Shown one piece after another: positions 32,043-38,489 of a stretch of DNA of 42,001 bases (position 1 is its first letter; the number at the start of each line of letters is the position of its first letter). The notes beneath the pieces are model-generated. The model ran no database searches, was not told the DNA's origin, and saw nothing but the letters and a program-made list of their open reading frames with translations. Source of the stretch: JBAXPW01 sp037132015 (GTDB lineage Bacteria > Patescibacteriota > Microgenomatia > UBA1406 > GWC2-37-13); NCBI GenBank assembly GCA_037132015.1, contig JBAXPW010000004.1:1-42001 (forward strand), in the 5' to 3' direction. Made by a program: the position numbers and the translations under genes.

Positions 32043-33320
32043 ATGAACATAAACGACATAATTCCTACTTTCAACCACAATCCTCCATCAATCATGCATA
32101 TTGATCTCAACTCCTGTTTTGCAACGGTTGAACAACAATCAAATATCCAATTCAGAAATAAACCTCTCGTCGTAGCAGCATATAGCACACCCAATGGATT
32201 TATTCTTTCCCCATCTATCGAAGCAAAAAAAATTGGAATAAAGATGGGAATGACAGTACGTGATGCACGACTCATCTATCCTCAAGTGATCGTGCGCACA
32301 CCCGACCCGCCCAAAGTCAGAGACGTACATATCAAATTTAGAAAAATATTTAGTGAATATACACCAAACGTCATTCCTAAATCAATCGATGAGGCTATCC
32401 TTGATTTTACTTCGATTATGCACTGGAAAATTGACCTTGTATTTATTGCAAAAGAAATCAAACAACGTATGCGAAAAGAAATTGGTGAATGGATCTCTTG
32501 CAATGTGGGGATCGGAACAAATAGATTTATGGCAAAAACTGCAGCAGGATTGCACAAACCAAATGGACTTGATGTAATAACTCATGAAAATATCATACAA
32601 GTATTAAGCACATTAACCCTTATTGATTTAAATGGCATTAATGAAAAATTTCAAGCACGACTCAACTCTGCAGGCATCTTTACACCGTTACAATTTCTTG
32701 AAGCAAAAGAAACTCAGCTTAAAAACAATGTATTTCAAAGTATAGCTGGTCATTATTGGTTTATGCGATTACGTGGATGGGAAGTCGATGATTATCAAAA
32801 TGATAGAAAGTCATTTGGACAACAATATGCTCTTGGCAAACCAACTGATGATCCTCAAGAACTGGCTCGCCTACTCATGAAACTTACCGAAAAAATGGGG
32901 AGACGTCTTCGCATAACAAGTCAGTCGGCGCGTGGAATTCATATAGCATGTAGTTATCGAGACTATACTCATTGGCATCAAGGACACAAAACAGATAAAG
33001 AGCTTTATACAACAACTGAATTATTTAAACAAATTATCTATCTTTTTAATAAACGTCCAGAAAAAAAAGTTATTACAAAATTAGCGGTTACCTGTTATGA
33101 TCTGAACCCGTGCACATCTTCACAGATGACGCTTTTTGATGCACCAGTCGAACGTCAAAGAACCTTATCTGACACCATGGATAAGATCAATGATAAATAT
33201 GGGGAGTTTGTGATCACACCAGCTCTCATGATGACGATGAATCAAACGATTCTTGATCGCATCGCCTTTGGTCAAATTGGAGAGTTAGAAGATTTATACG
33301 CACAGACAAACTCATTTTAA
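32043..33320 (+). CDS. dinB: Y-family DNA polymerase (DinB/Pol IV-like)
   Basis: This is a translesion polymerase. MHIDLNSCFATVEQ holds the first catalytic Asp (D21) and the motif following it, and KSIDEAILDF (S114-I-D116-E117) the other two acidic residues. The helix-hairpin-helix thumb and little finger follow: GINEKFQARLNSAGI and GRRLRITSQSARGIHIACSYRDY. QMTLFD (361-366) matches the beta-clamp-binding consensus QxxLF, so the polymerase probably loads on the sliding clamp. At 425 aa it is slightly longer than E. coli DinB. It overlaps the convergent GNAT gene by 9 nt. The LexA-like dyad suggests damage induction. Confidence 0.93.
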   Translation: MNINDIIPTFNHNPPSIMHIDLNSCFATVEQQSNIQFRNKPLVVAAYSTPNGFILSPSIEAKKIGIKMGMTVRDARLIYPQVIVRTPDPPKVRDVHIKFRKIFSEYTPNVIPKSIDEAILDFTSIMHWKIDLVFIAKEIKQRMRKEIGEWISCNVGIGTNRFMAKTAAGLHKPNGLDVITHENIIQVLSTLTLIDLNGINEKFQARLNSAGIFTPLQFLEAKETQLKNNVFQSIAGHYWFMRLRGWEVDDYQNDRKSFGQQYALGKPTDDPQELARLLMKLTEKMGRRLRITSQSARGIHIACSYRDYTHWHQGHKTDKELYTTTELFKQIIYLFNKRPEKKVITKLAVTCYDLNPCTSSQMTLFDAPVERQRTLSDTMDKINDKYGEFVITPALMMTMNQTILDRIAFGQIGELEDLYAQTNSF

Positions 33321-33812
33321 ATAGTTTTCCTCTTTTGCCTCTTGAAGAATTTTGTACAAGAAATAATCATCCGTTCCAAAATAACTTTGAGGTACTTTTC
33401 CCACCACCACAAAGCCACATTTTTCATAGAATGGAATATTTTTTTCTATACACCACAACATCATCTTATGAGCTCCGAGTTCTTTATAATAGTTGCCAAT
33501 ATGTGCCAACATTTGTGAACCAATCCCTTTCCCGCGCATCGATATATCAACCGCAAGCCACGTACAAAAAACAACTCCTCCAAATATCTTATTTACAACA
33601 GCATATGCAAGATATTTGTTATCCTCCACCAAAACAAATACATTTAATTGTTTTGATGAGATATTCTTTAGCAAATATTCTTTGTTATAAATAGTATTTA
33701 CAAATAAAGAAGTCGTCTTTTCTGTATATTCTGAAAAATCCTGTTGCATTGATAAAGAATAATAAGGGAAAAATTCCTCAATTTCTGAGATATCCAATAG
33801 ACGTATATTCAT
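33312..33812 (-). CDS. GNAT-family N-acetyltransferase
   Basis: The 166-aa protein (start at MNIRLLDIS) transfers an acetyl group from acetyl-CoA. Strand 4 (GVVFCTWLAVD) is followed by motif A RGKGIGSQMLAHIGNYYKELG (the acetyl-CoA pyrophosphate loop), MMLWCIEKNIPFYEKCGF (motif B, with the typical FYEKxGF) and a strand-rich end. An upstream in-frame ATG would overlap the next gene and was rejected. The substrate is unknown; small molecules or protein N-termini are typical. It lies 4 bp after the 95-aa membrane gene on the same strand. Confidence 0.88.
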   Translation of the reverse strand: MNIRLLDISEIEEFFPYYSLSMQQDFSEYTEKTTSLFVNTIYNKEYLLKNISSKQLNVFVLVEDNKYLAYAVVNKIFGGVVFCTWLAVDISMRGKGIGSQMLAHIGNYYKELGAHKMMLWCIEKNIPFYEKCGFVVVGKVPQSYFGTDDYFLYKILQEAKEENYLK

Positions 33813-33816
33813 ATAT

Positions 33817-34104
33817 TTATTCTGCCGAAGCGGATAAAATCGTATCAAAATCTACTAAATCTGACTCAAATTTCATGAGCTCTATATCTATCTGTTTCGT
33901 ATCTTCATCACCCATAATTGGTTGTGAAGCCTGAGAATTTACCTGTTGTTGTGTTTGAGCCTTTGGCGTTTGTTGGATCGTAGTTATTCTTTGTTTCTGA
34001 AGCATGAATAATACCGTTACCAATATCGTTGCAAAGACAACAATAACAGTCACAATAACCGAACTCTGCCCACTTATATTTTTTTTATTCAATTGAATAT
34101 TCAT
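33817..34104 (-). CDS. Small membrane-anchored protein, 95 aa
   Basis: A short basic start (MNIQLNKKNISGQ) leads to one membrane helix (about residues 14-35, SSVIVTVIVVFATILVTVLFML), then a Gln/Thr-rich, probably disordered tail with an acidic end (KFESDLVDFDTILSASAE). It overlaps the ICMT-like gene by 4 nt, so it is translationally coupled with it. No family recognised. It may be a small partner of the methyltransferase or an unrelated membrane peptide. Confidence 0.55.
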   Translation of the reverse strand: MNIQLNKKNISGQSSVIVTVIVVFATILVTVLFMLQKQRITTIQQTPKAQTQQQVNSQASQPIMGDEDTKQIDIELMKFESDLVDFDTILSASAE

Positions 34105-34682
34105 ATAATATAAGGAATAAACATGTATGAATGTTTTTTATACTGTTGATAATTAAGACCAAAATGATCAGACAATATTTTTTCTTCACGAATTGCAGAA
34201 ACAAGACAGCCAATAATTGTAATCAACGGAATAATAAATATAACATAACTTCCCACAATATATTGTACTCCAAATTGAGCACAAATGAGTCCTGTATATA
34301 TAGGATGACGAATATATTTATAAGGTCCTGATGTAATCAACGAATGACCCTTTTTGATTTGAAAATCCGATGCGTGTGCCCAATTTGTATCAAGAACTTT
34401 TCTCGCAGAAATAGCAATACCTACGCCAATGCCAATAAGAATAAGTCCCAATATCTCAATAAAGTCATTATGAAACCATGGAAGAATAGACCATCCTAAT
34501 AACTGTAGCACGGGAATTACTATAAAAAGAATAACCCCTATTTTTTCAAATAGTATGCGAGGAGTAAATAATATCTTTGGAGGATTTTTTTTGTTAGCTA
34601 CACGTGATTTGATAAACCAATAAAATCTCCAATAAAGTACTAAAACTATTGCAAAACCCCGCACAAAAATATCAATATCCAT
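34101..34682 (-). CDS. ICMT/PEMT-type methyltransferase family membrane protein
   Basis: The 193-aa protein carries the isoprenylcysteine carboxyl-methyltransferase/phospholipid methyltransferase signature: SGPYKYIRHPIYTG (SAM- and lipid-binding) and REEKILSDHFGLNYQQYKK near the end, embedded in five or so membrane helices. Bacterial homologues methylate small lipids or have unknown substrates. It is first in a minus-strand run with the 95-aa protein and GNAT gene. The start is supported by a TATAAT 6 nt upstream. Substrate unknown. Confidence 0.85.
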   Translation of the reverse strand: MDIDIFVRGFAIVLVLYWRFYWFIKSRVANKKNPPKILFTPRILFEKIGVILFIVIPVLQLLGWSILPWFHNDFIEILGLILIGIGVGIAISARKVLDTNWAHASDFQIKKGHSLITSGPYKYIRHPIYTGLICAQFGVQYIVGSYVIFIIPLITIIGCLVSAIREEKILSDHFGLNYQQYKKHSYMFIPYII

Positions 34683-34688
34683 GAGGAA

Positions 34689-34694
34689 ATTATA
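34689..34694 (-). promoter_or_regulatory. -10 element of the ICMT-like unit
   Basis: TATAAT on the minus strand, 6 nt before the ATG at 34682. The -35 is not clear. Confidence 0.5.
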
Positions 34695-34721
34695 TATTAA
34701 AAATATTTTGAATTTACAAGT

Positions 34722-34750
34722 TTGACTATCATTAGCAATTGAAGTATAAT
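34722..34750 (+). promoter_or_regulatory. Strong promoter of the RNA island
   Basis: TTGACT (34722-34727), exactly 17 bp, TATAAT (34745-34750). Transcription should begin around 34757, at the first base of the closing stem of the structured RNA. Confidence 0.75.
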
Positions 34751-34756
34751 AGTGCT

Positions 34757-34849
34757 AGAGGTGGTAGGGAAACTACACCGTACTTGGTTCAGTCTTTTAC
34801 GGAAATACTTCCTAAGAGCTTCATACAAGTATCGGCCTACCTCCTCTTC
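34757..34849 (+). ncRNA. Unidentified structured RNA, about 93 nt
   Basis: The sequence folds into a rod. The closing stem GAGGTGGTAGG (34758-34768) pairs with CCTACCTCCTC (34836-34846) with one mismatch. A second stem is CCGTACTTG (34778-34786) with CAAGTATCGG (34826-34835), with one bulge, and stacks directly on the first on the 3' side. An apical stem is CTTTTA-C-GGAA-(loop ATAC)-TTCC-TAAGAG (34794-34818). A 9-nt 5'-side bulge GAAACTACA lies between the first two stems. There is no reading frame. It does not contain the GGAAGGxAGCAG segment of SRP RNA or a 6S-like size and bubble. Alternatively GGTG-GTAG/CTACACC can pair locally, which could give a switch. Confidence 0.6.
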
Positions 34850-34931
34850 TTTCGTTCCCCAACCCCATTTTTAAGCATTGTATGCTAAAATATATATGCT
34901 ATTAGCTCATAACTATGTGTATTAGTCAACT
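34850..34931. other. Spacer between structured RNA and tRNA-Gln
   Basis: Pyrimidine-rich after the RNA, then AT-rich with a small AGCAT-TGT-ATGCT hairpin (34874-34886). There is no T-run after it, so the RNA and the tRNA may be one precursor. No gene is visible. Confidence 0.4.
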
Positions 34932-35005
34932 TGCGGGATCGTCTAATGGTAGGACAGCAGACTTTGGATCTGCCTATCATGGTTCGAATCCATGTCCCGC
35001 AGCCA
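34932..35005 (+). tRNA. tRNA-Gln (anticodon UUG)
   Basis: 74 nt with CCA encoded. The acceptor pairs T1-A72 (as in E. coli tRNA-Gln) through GCGGGA with TCCCGC; discriminator G73. The anticodon stem GCAGA/TCTGC holds the loop CTTTGGA with anticodon TTG, and the T-arm is CATGG-TTCGAAT-CCATG. U at position 1 and G73 fit glutaminyl identity. A perfect-stem terminator follows at once. Confidence 0.95.
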
Positions 35006-35006
35006 T
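34987..35006 (+). repeat. Direct repeat, upstream copy (tRNA-Gln 3' end)
   Basis: AATCCATGTCCCGCAGCCAT, 20 nt, is the 3' part of tRNA-Gln plus one base. It recurs exactly at 35177-35196. Paired 20-bp identical tRNA 3' ends are what integration by a tyrosine recombinase leaves as att sites. Confidence 0.85.
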
Positions 35007-35040
35007 AAAAAAGGACCCAATTTTGGGTCCTTTTTTATGG
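35003..35040 (+). terminator. Rho-independent terminator after tRNA-Gln
   Basis: CCATAAAAAAGGACCCAA, TT, then its perfect reverse complement ending in TTTTTTATGG: an 18-bp inverted repeat with a T-run. It begins within the CCA of the tRNA, so the tRNA end must be made before or against this hairpin. Confidence 0.88.
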
Positions 35041-35176
35041 TAATGGCCCTTGGGATTCTAACCTTGGTTCGTTTACCCTCAGGAGTTCTGTATGAACCGG
35101 AGGTTCATAATAAACGACATAGGGTTTATGGTGAGGAGTAGTGCCAAACCGAAGGTGAGATAATAGCGACGTACCA
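35041..35176 (+). other. 136-nt insert between the two tRNA 3' ends, foldable
   Basis: Nested inverted repeats: ACCTTGGTT (35061-35069) with AACC-G-AAGGT (35147-35156), CGTTTA (35070-35075) with TAAACG (35111-35116), and the hairpin TATGAACC-GGA-GGTTCATA (35091-35109). CCCT (35076-35079) could also pair outside with AGGG (35121-35124), a pseudoknot-like option. No reading frame. It is too short to be an integrative element, so it may be the remnant of one or a small RNA. Confidence 0.5.
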
Positions 35177-35196
35177 AATCCATGTCCCGCAGCCAT
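35177..35196 (+). repeat. Direct repeat, downstream copy (tRNA-Gln 3' end)
   Basis: The exact second copy of the 20-nt tRNA 3' end. The rest of the tRNA upstream of it is missing: the T-loop and anticodon arm do not match. Confidence 0.85.
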
Positions 35197-35218
35197 TCGA
35201 CTCACTTTGTTCGCTCAT

Positions 35219-35260
35219 GGCTTCTAGCCACAATTCATTTATGGCTAGAAGCCTTGTTTT
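35219..35260 (+). terminator. Rho-independent terminator after the second repeat
   Basis: GGCTTCTAGCCA and TGGCTAGAAGCC form a perfect 12-bp stem around an 11-nt loop, followed by TTGTTTT. It may have been the original terminator of the tRNA gene, with 35041-35196 added upstream of it. Confidence 0.8.
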
Positions 35261-35353
35261 ATATGAATCAAATGCCCTGAAGTATATAAATAAAAATCAT
35301 AGTATTTACTCTTCCATCAAACTTTGAATACAAATATTTGTTAAAATACATAG
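35261..35353. promoter_or_regulatory. Promoter and palindrome upstream of the methyltransferase
   Basis: A perfect 12-bp palindrome ACAAATATTTGT (35330-35341) directly precedes TAAAAT (35342-35347), which lies 6 nt before the ATG at 35354. The palindrome could be an operator in the promoter spacer. The -35 is weak. Confidence 0.45.
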
Positions 35354-36001
35354 ATGAGTATTCAAAATAAAAAATCAGCAGAAATCATCAAGCATGCTCA
35401 AAAAAGCTTTGATCTATGGGCAAAAAATTACGATCAAGGATTAACGAATCTATTTTTTGATTTTAATAACAAAATAATCATCAATTCTATTCCTCAAAGT
35501 AATAAATGTATAAATATACTTGATATAGGCTGTGGAACAGGAAATCTTCTCATTAATTTATACAAACAAAACCAAAACATTAATTTATTTGGAATTGATA
35601 TATCAGAAAAAATGGTTCAGATTGCTAAATTAAAAACAAAAAACATCAACAATATTCATATTAAAAATGGAGCTGCTGAAGACTTACCATTTGAAAAAGA
35701 ATATTTCGATTGTGTAGTTTGTTCAAATTCCCTCCATCATCACCCAAATATCCAGAAGTCACTAATAGAAATGACAAGAGTTTTAAAAAAACAGGGAAAA
35801 CTAATCATAGTCGATGGATATACTAATGGAATTTTAAGAAAAATTATTTTTTGGTTTATAGAAAAAATACAAAATGAAGGTGTAGTACAGCGTTTTTCTA
35901 AAGAACAAATGTTTAATCTATTGAAAAAGTTTGAATACACAAACATTATCCAAAAAGATATCCTATTTATGAATTTGATGACAGTTGGAGACAAGGATTG
36001 A
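35354..36001 (+). CDS. SAM-dependent methyltransferase (Methyltransf_11 type)
   Basis: The 215-aa class I methyltransferase has motif I ILDIGCGTGNLL, motif II ending FGIDISEKMV (acidic residue for the SAM ribose), motif III NGAAEDLPFEKEYFDCVVCSN, and LHHHPNIQKSLIEMTRVLKKQGKLIIVDGY after it. It looks like UbiE/menG-style or small-molecule methyltransferases, but the substrate cannot be read. The last third is less typical (IIFWFIEKIQNEGVVQRFS). It stands alone, with the convergent cupin gene after it, and a leaderless-type promoter. Confidence 0.88.
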   Translation: MSIQNKKSAEIIKHAQKSFDLWAKNYDQGLTNLFFDFNNKIIINSIPQSNKCINILDIGCGTGNLLINLYKQNQNINLFGIDISEKMVQIAKLKTKNINNIHIKNGAAEDLPFEKEYFDCVVCSNSLHHHPNIQKSLIEMTRVLKKQGKLIIVDGYTNGILRKIIFWFIEKIQNEGVVQRFSKEQMFNLLKKFEYTNIIQKDILFMNLMTVGDKD

Positions 36002-36042
36002 GAATTTTTCGCTATAAATGCTATAAAGCGTTTTAAAATAAC

Positions 36043-36408
36043 TTACAGACCCAATCTTTCTCGAGGTACGAGAACTTTATCATTTTTCAGTTCCTCTCCA
36101 TTTAGCCCGGGATAATGAAAAACAAAATGTAAATAATCATCTGAGCTAGAAAGAAACGTATGAGCTTCTCCGCATTCTACAACTATCATATCTCCTGCTT
36201 TTAGCTGTATCGTTTCTTTTTCTATCCTTAATTCTGAAGTTCCGTGACCAATAAGAAAAACTTCAGTAACCACATTATGCATATGTGGCTCATCAACGCC
36301 CGCATTCGCATACCCCACAGGAAATGGAAAAGTATTATTCCAACTACCAACATACCAACCTTTTTTACTATTTGGAGAAGTCAATAATTCTTGACAATAT
36401 AGTTTCAT
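36043..36408 (-). CDS. Cupin-domain protein
   Basis: The 121-aa protein (ATG start at 36408; the TTG two codons earlier was rejected) has both cupin motifs: EPHMHNVVTEVFLIGHG, which supplies the His/His/Glu metal ligands, and GDMIVVECGEAHTF, which supplies the last His. The single small barrel fits one-domain cupins that bind metal and act as isomerases, dioxygenases or sugar binding domains. The short VGSWNNTFPF N-terminal part is not distinctive. Activity cannot be inferred. It faces the methyltransferase gene convergently. Confidence 0.85.
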   Translation of the reverse strand: MKLYCQELLTSPNSKKGWYVGSWNNTFPFPVGYANAGVDEPHMHNVVTEVFLIGHGTSELRIEKETIQLKAGDMIVVECGEAHTFLSSSDDYLHFVFHYPGLNGEELKNDKVLVPRERLGL

Positions 36409-36518
36409 ATACAACTATGATACCTAAATCAAACCATTTTGCAATCATGAATTGAGATTTCACAATCTCTTAGATATTTTGATAGAAAATTGTTGCTTCA
36501 CACTCATGCCAAAAGATA

Positions 36519-36524
36519 TATAAT
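36519..36524 (+). promoter_or_regulatory. -10 element of the thermonuclease gene
   Basis: TATAAT, 6 nt before the ATG at 36531. TTGCTT at 36494-36499 gives a 19-bp spacer, too long to be a confident -35. Confidence 0.5.
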
Positions 36525-36530
36525 AAAAAT

Positions 36531-37319
36531 ATGAAGAAACTATCACAAATAATAAATTATTTGTTTCTTTTGCTCGTTTTTATATTTCTCTCAGTTCCTA
36601 AAGTAACCGCTCAAGACACTTATAAAGTTTTGAAAGTAATAGATGGAGATACAATTCAAGTTGATATCAGTGGTAAAAAAGAAATTGTAAGACTTCTTGG
36701 TATTGATACTCCTGAAACAGTAGATCCTCGAAAACCTGTTCAGTGTTTTGGTAAAGCAGCTTCAGATAAAATGAAATCTTTTGTAATAGATAAATCAGTA
36801 ATACTTGTTAACGATAACACTCAAGAAAACAAGGATAAATATAATAGGTTATTACGATATGTATATTTGCCAGATAATGTCAGAACTTTTGTAAATGGAG
36901 AAATGATTAAACAAGGATATGCTTTTAGTTATAAACAATACCCTACAAAGATGCTTGAAAAGTTTAATGGTTTCGAAAAATACGCACGGGAACACGGACT
37001 TGGTTTATGGGGGTCATGCTCACAAACAGTATCTCCCACAAAAATAATTACAAGGACGGTAACTAAAAAGAGGCTTATACCTACTGTTCCCACAGTGCCC
37101 ACAGACACAACAATCAATGTTATCACAACTCCGGTAACAGATTTCGTTACTGCTCCAAGTGTGGATACGACTGTGTCAGGTGAATTTACCTGTTCTGGAA
37201 AATCAACTTGTGGTCAAATGACAAGCTGTGCAGAAGCAAACTATTATCTTAGTACCTGTGGATTAGGAAAGTTAGATCGGGATAAAGATGGTATCCCCTG
37301 TGAAACACTTTGTAATTAA
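36531..37319 (+). CDS. Secreted thermonuclease (SNase-like) with C-terminal Excalibur domain
   Basis: The 262-aa protein has a signal peptide (to about VTAQ, residue 27), then an SNase domain: VLKVIDGDTIQVDISG, RLLGIDTPET (the Asp/Thr calcium/nucleotide site), KPVQCFGKAASD and NRLLRYVYLPD with the catalytic Arg region, closing with EKYAREHGLGLWG. After a Thr/Pro-rich linker (about residues 170-215) comes a C-terminal Excalibur motif: CSGKSTCGQMTSCAEANYYL, DRDKDGIPCETLC, a calcium-binding DxDxDG loop held by cysteines. It is likely exported to degrade nucleic acids outside the cell, which a nucleotide-scavenging CPR cell could use. Confidence 0.93.
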   Translation: MKKLSQIINYLFLLLVFIFLSVPKVTAQDTYKVLKVIDGDTIQVDISGKKEIVRLLGIDTPETVDPRKPVQCFGKAASDKMKSFVIDKSVILVNDNTQENKDKYNRLLRYVYLPDNVRTFVNGEMIKQGYAFSYKQYPTKMLEKFNGFEKYAREHGLGLWGSCSQTVSPTKIITRTVTKKRLIPTVPTVPTDTTINVITTPVTDFVTAPSVDTTVSGEFTCSGKSTCGQMTSCAEANYYLSTCGLGKLDRDKDGIPCETLCN

Positions 37320-37338
37320 ATTAGTCCTTGCTTCATAT

Positions 37339-37357
37339 CGAAATGAAACTGTCATAC
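37339..37357 (+). repeat. Copy of the CGAAATGAAA-TGTCATAC motif
   Basis: CGAAATGAAACTGTCATAC matches 18 of 19 bases at the window end (41983-42001). It lies directly before the msrB start and may be an insertion-sequence end left behind. Confidence 0.45.
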
Positions 37358-37361
37358 TTTT

Positions 37362-37724
37362 ATGAACACATTAACAACAGAAGAAAAAAGGGTAATAATA
37401 GATAAAGGAACTGAGGCTCCATTTATCGGTGAATATGTCAATACAAAAGAAAATGGTATATATGTTTGTAGGCAATGTGGTGCACACCTCTATAACTCTA
37501 AAGATAAGTTCGAATCATCGTGTGGTTGGCCAAGTTTTGATGATGAAATCTCAGGTGCAGTAAAAAAAACATTAGATCAAGATGGTATCCGAACCGAAAT
37601 CACCTGTATGAAATGTGGCGGACACTTAGGCCATATATTTCTAGGAGAAAAACTTACTCCAAAAAACGCTCGACATTGTGTAAATTCAATATCTATGAAG
37701 TTCGTTCCTACTAAAAATATATGA
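37362..37724 (+). CDS. msrB: Peptide-methionine (R)-S-oxide reductase
   Basis: The 120-aa enzyme repairs the R form of methionine sulfoxide. Zinc ligands are in CRQC (C36, C39) and CMKC (C82, C85), and the catalytic Cys is C106 in RHCVNS. SCGWPSFDDEI and GGHLGHIFLGE complete the signature. It is a selenium-free form. It overlaps msrA by 4 nt, so both stereoisomers are repaired by one operon, probably as protection against oxidants. There is no signal peptide, so it acts in the cytoplasm. Confidence 0.95.
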   Translation: MNTLTTEEKRVIIDKGTEAPFIGEYVNTKENGIYVCRQCGAHLYNSKDKFESSCGWPSFDDEISGAVKKTLDQDGIRTEITCMKCGGHLGHIFLGEKLTPKNARHCVNSISMKFVPTKNI

Positions 37725-38206
37725 TCAAAAAAATAATATTAGGAGGTGGATGTTTTTGGGGATTACAAGATTTGATCCGCAAACAACCAGGTGTCATTAA
37801 AACGACTGTTGGATATTCTGGGGGTCAAATAAAAAATCCCACCTATGAAAACCATGAAGGACATGCAGAAGTTGTTGAGATTCAATATGATTCTGAAAAA
37901 ACTTCGTTCAAAAATCTACTCAATTTCTTTTTTCAAATACATAATCCAACAACAAAAAATCAACAAGGAAATGATCGAGGAACATCATATCGTTCCGTAA
38001 TATTTTATAGTGATGATCAAGAAAAAGAAGAAGCGATAGAGATGATACATATTGTCAATAAATCAAAAAGATGGAAGAATCCAGTTGTTACTTCTTTGGA
38101 ACCGTTTGTTTCTTTTACGAAGGCGGAAGAATATCACCAAGATTATTTGATAAAAAATCCAAATGGTTACACCTGCCATAGAATATATTTTGAAAGTTAT
38201 TTATAA
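37721..38206 (+). CDS. msrA: Peptide-methionine (S)-S-oxide reductase
   Basis: The 161-aa enzyme reduces the S form of methionine sulfoxide. GGGCFWGLQ holds the catalytic Cys (C11), followed by GVIKTTVGYSGG and the YENHEGHAEVVEIQYD segment with substrate-binding Glu/Asp residues. NQQGNDRGTSYRSVIF and AEEYHQDYL, with its conserved Tyr-His-Gln, complete the family core. No clear resolving Cys pair follows (only CHR near the end), so the resolving mechanism is uncertain. The start codon overlaps the msrB stop. Confidence 0.95.
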   Translation: MIKKIILGGGCFWGLQDLIRKQPGVIKTTVGYSGGQIKNPTYENHEGHAEVVEIQYDSEKTSFKNLLNFFFQIHNPTTKNQQGNDRGTSYRSVIFYSDDQEKEEAIEMIHIVNKSKRWKNPVVTSLEPFVSFTKAEEYHQDYLIKNPNGYTCHRIYFESYL

Positions 38207-38456
38207 AAATGATCGTAAGAATTCTCACTCTTTAATAGACAATCGTCATCCTCGCAAAGGCGGGGATCCACGCTTAGATTGTTCATAAGTTCTATTTAAG
38301 ACTGGTTTACAAAACTAGAGCTTTGTCTCAAGTGATTCCCTTCTGCAAGGGAATGACGCATTATGTGTCTCTGCATAACTTTATCAATAACTCTGAACTG
38401 TTACAAATGATCCTCCTCAATGATGAAGTAACAGTAATGTTTTAAATCCATTTCTC
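38207..38456. repeat. Intergenic region with two REP-like hairpins (copies D and E)
   Basis: Copy D on the reverse strand: ATCCTCGC-AAAG-GCGGGGAT (38248-38267) with one mismatched pair, bounded by GTC and C. Copy E: ATTCCCTT-CTGC-AAGGGAAT (38335-38354), bounded by G and GAC. Both have an 8-nt arm and 4-nt loop like the other copies. No gene was found between msrA and the phosphotransferase. Confidence 0.75.
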
Positions 38457-38489
38457 ATGTCTTTGAACTATAATAGATATATTAAACTT

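Noticed and set aside
34757..34849. Structured RNA as SRP RNA, 6S RNA or 5S rRNA
   Set aside because: It lacks the GGAAGGxAGCAG apical segment of SRP RNA, is too short and has no central bubble for 6S, and lacks the CCGAAC region of 5S rRNA. The comparison is from memory, so an Infernal search should decide.
35122..35196. Second tRNA gene in front of the downstream 3' end copy
   Set aside because: Only the last 20 nt match; no anticodon arm or T-loop can be drawn in the right place.
36454..36469. GAGATT-TCAC-AATCTC hairpin between the cupin and thermonuclease genes
   Set aside because: Six pairs without a following T-run; too weak to call a terminator or operator.
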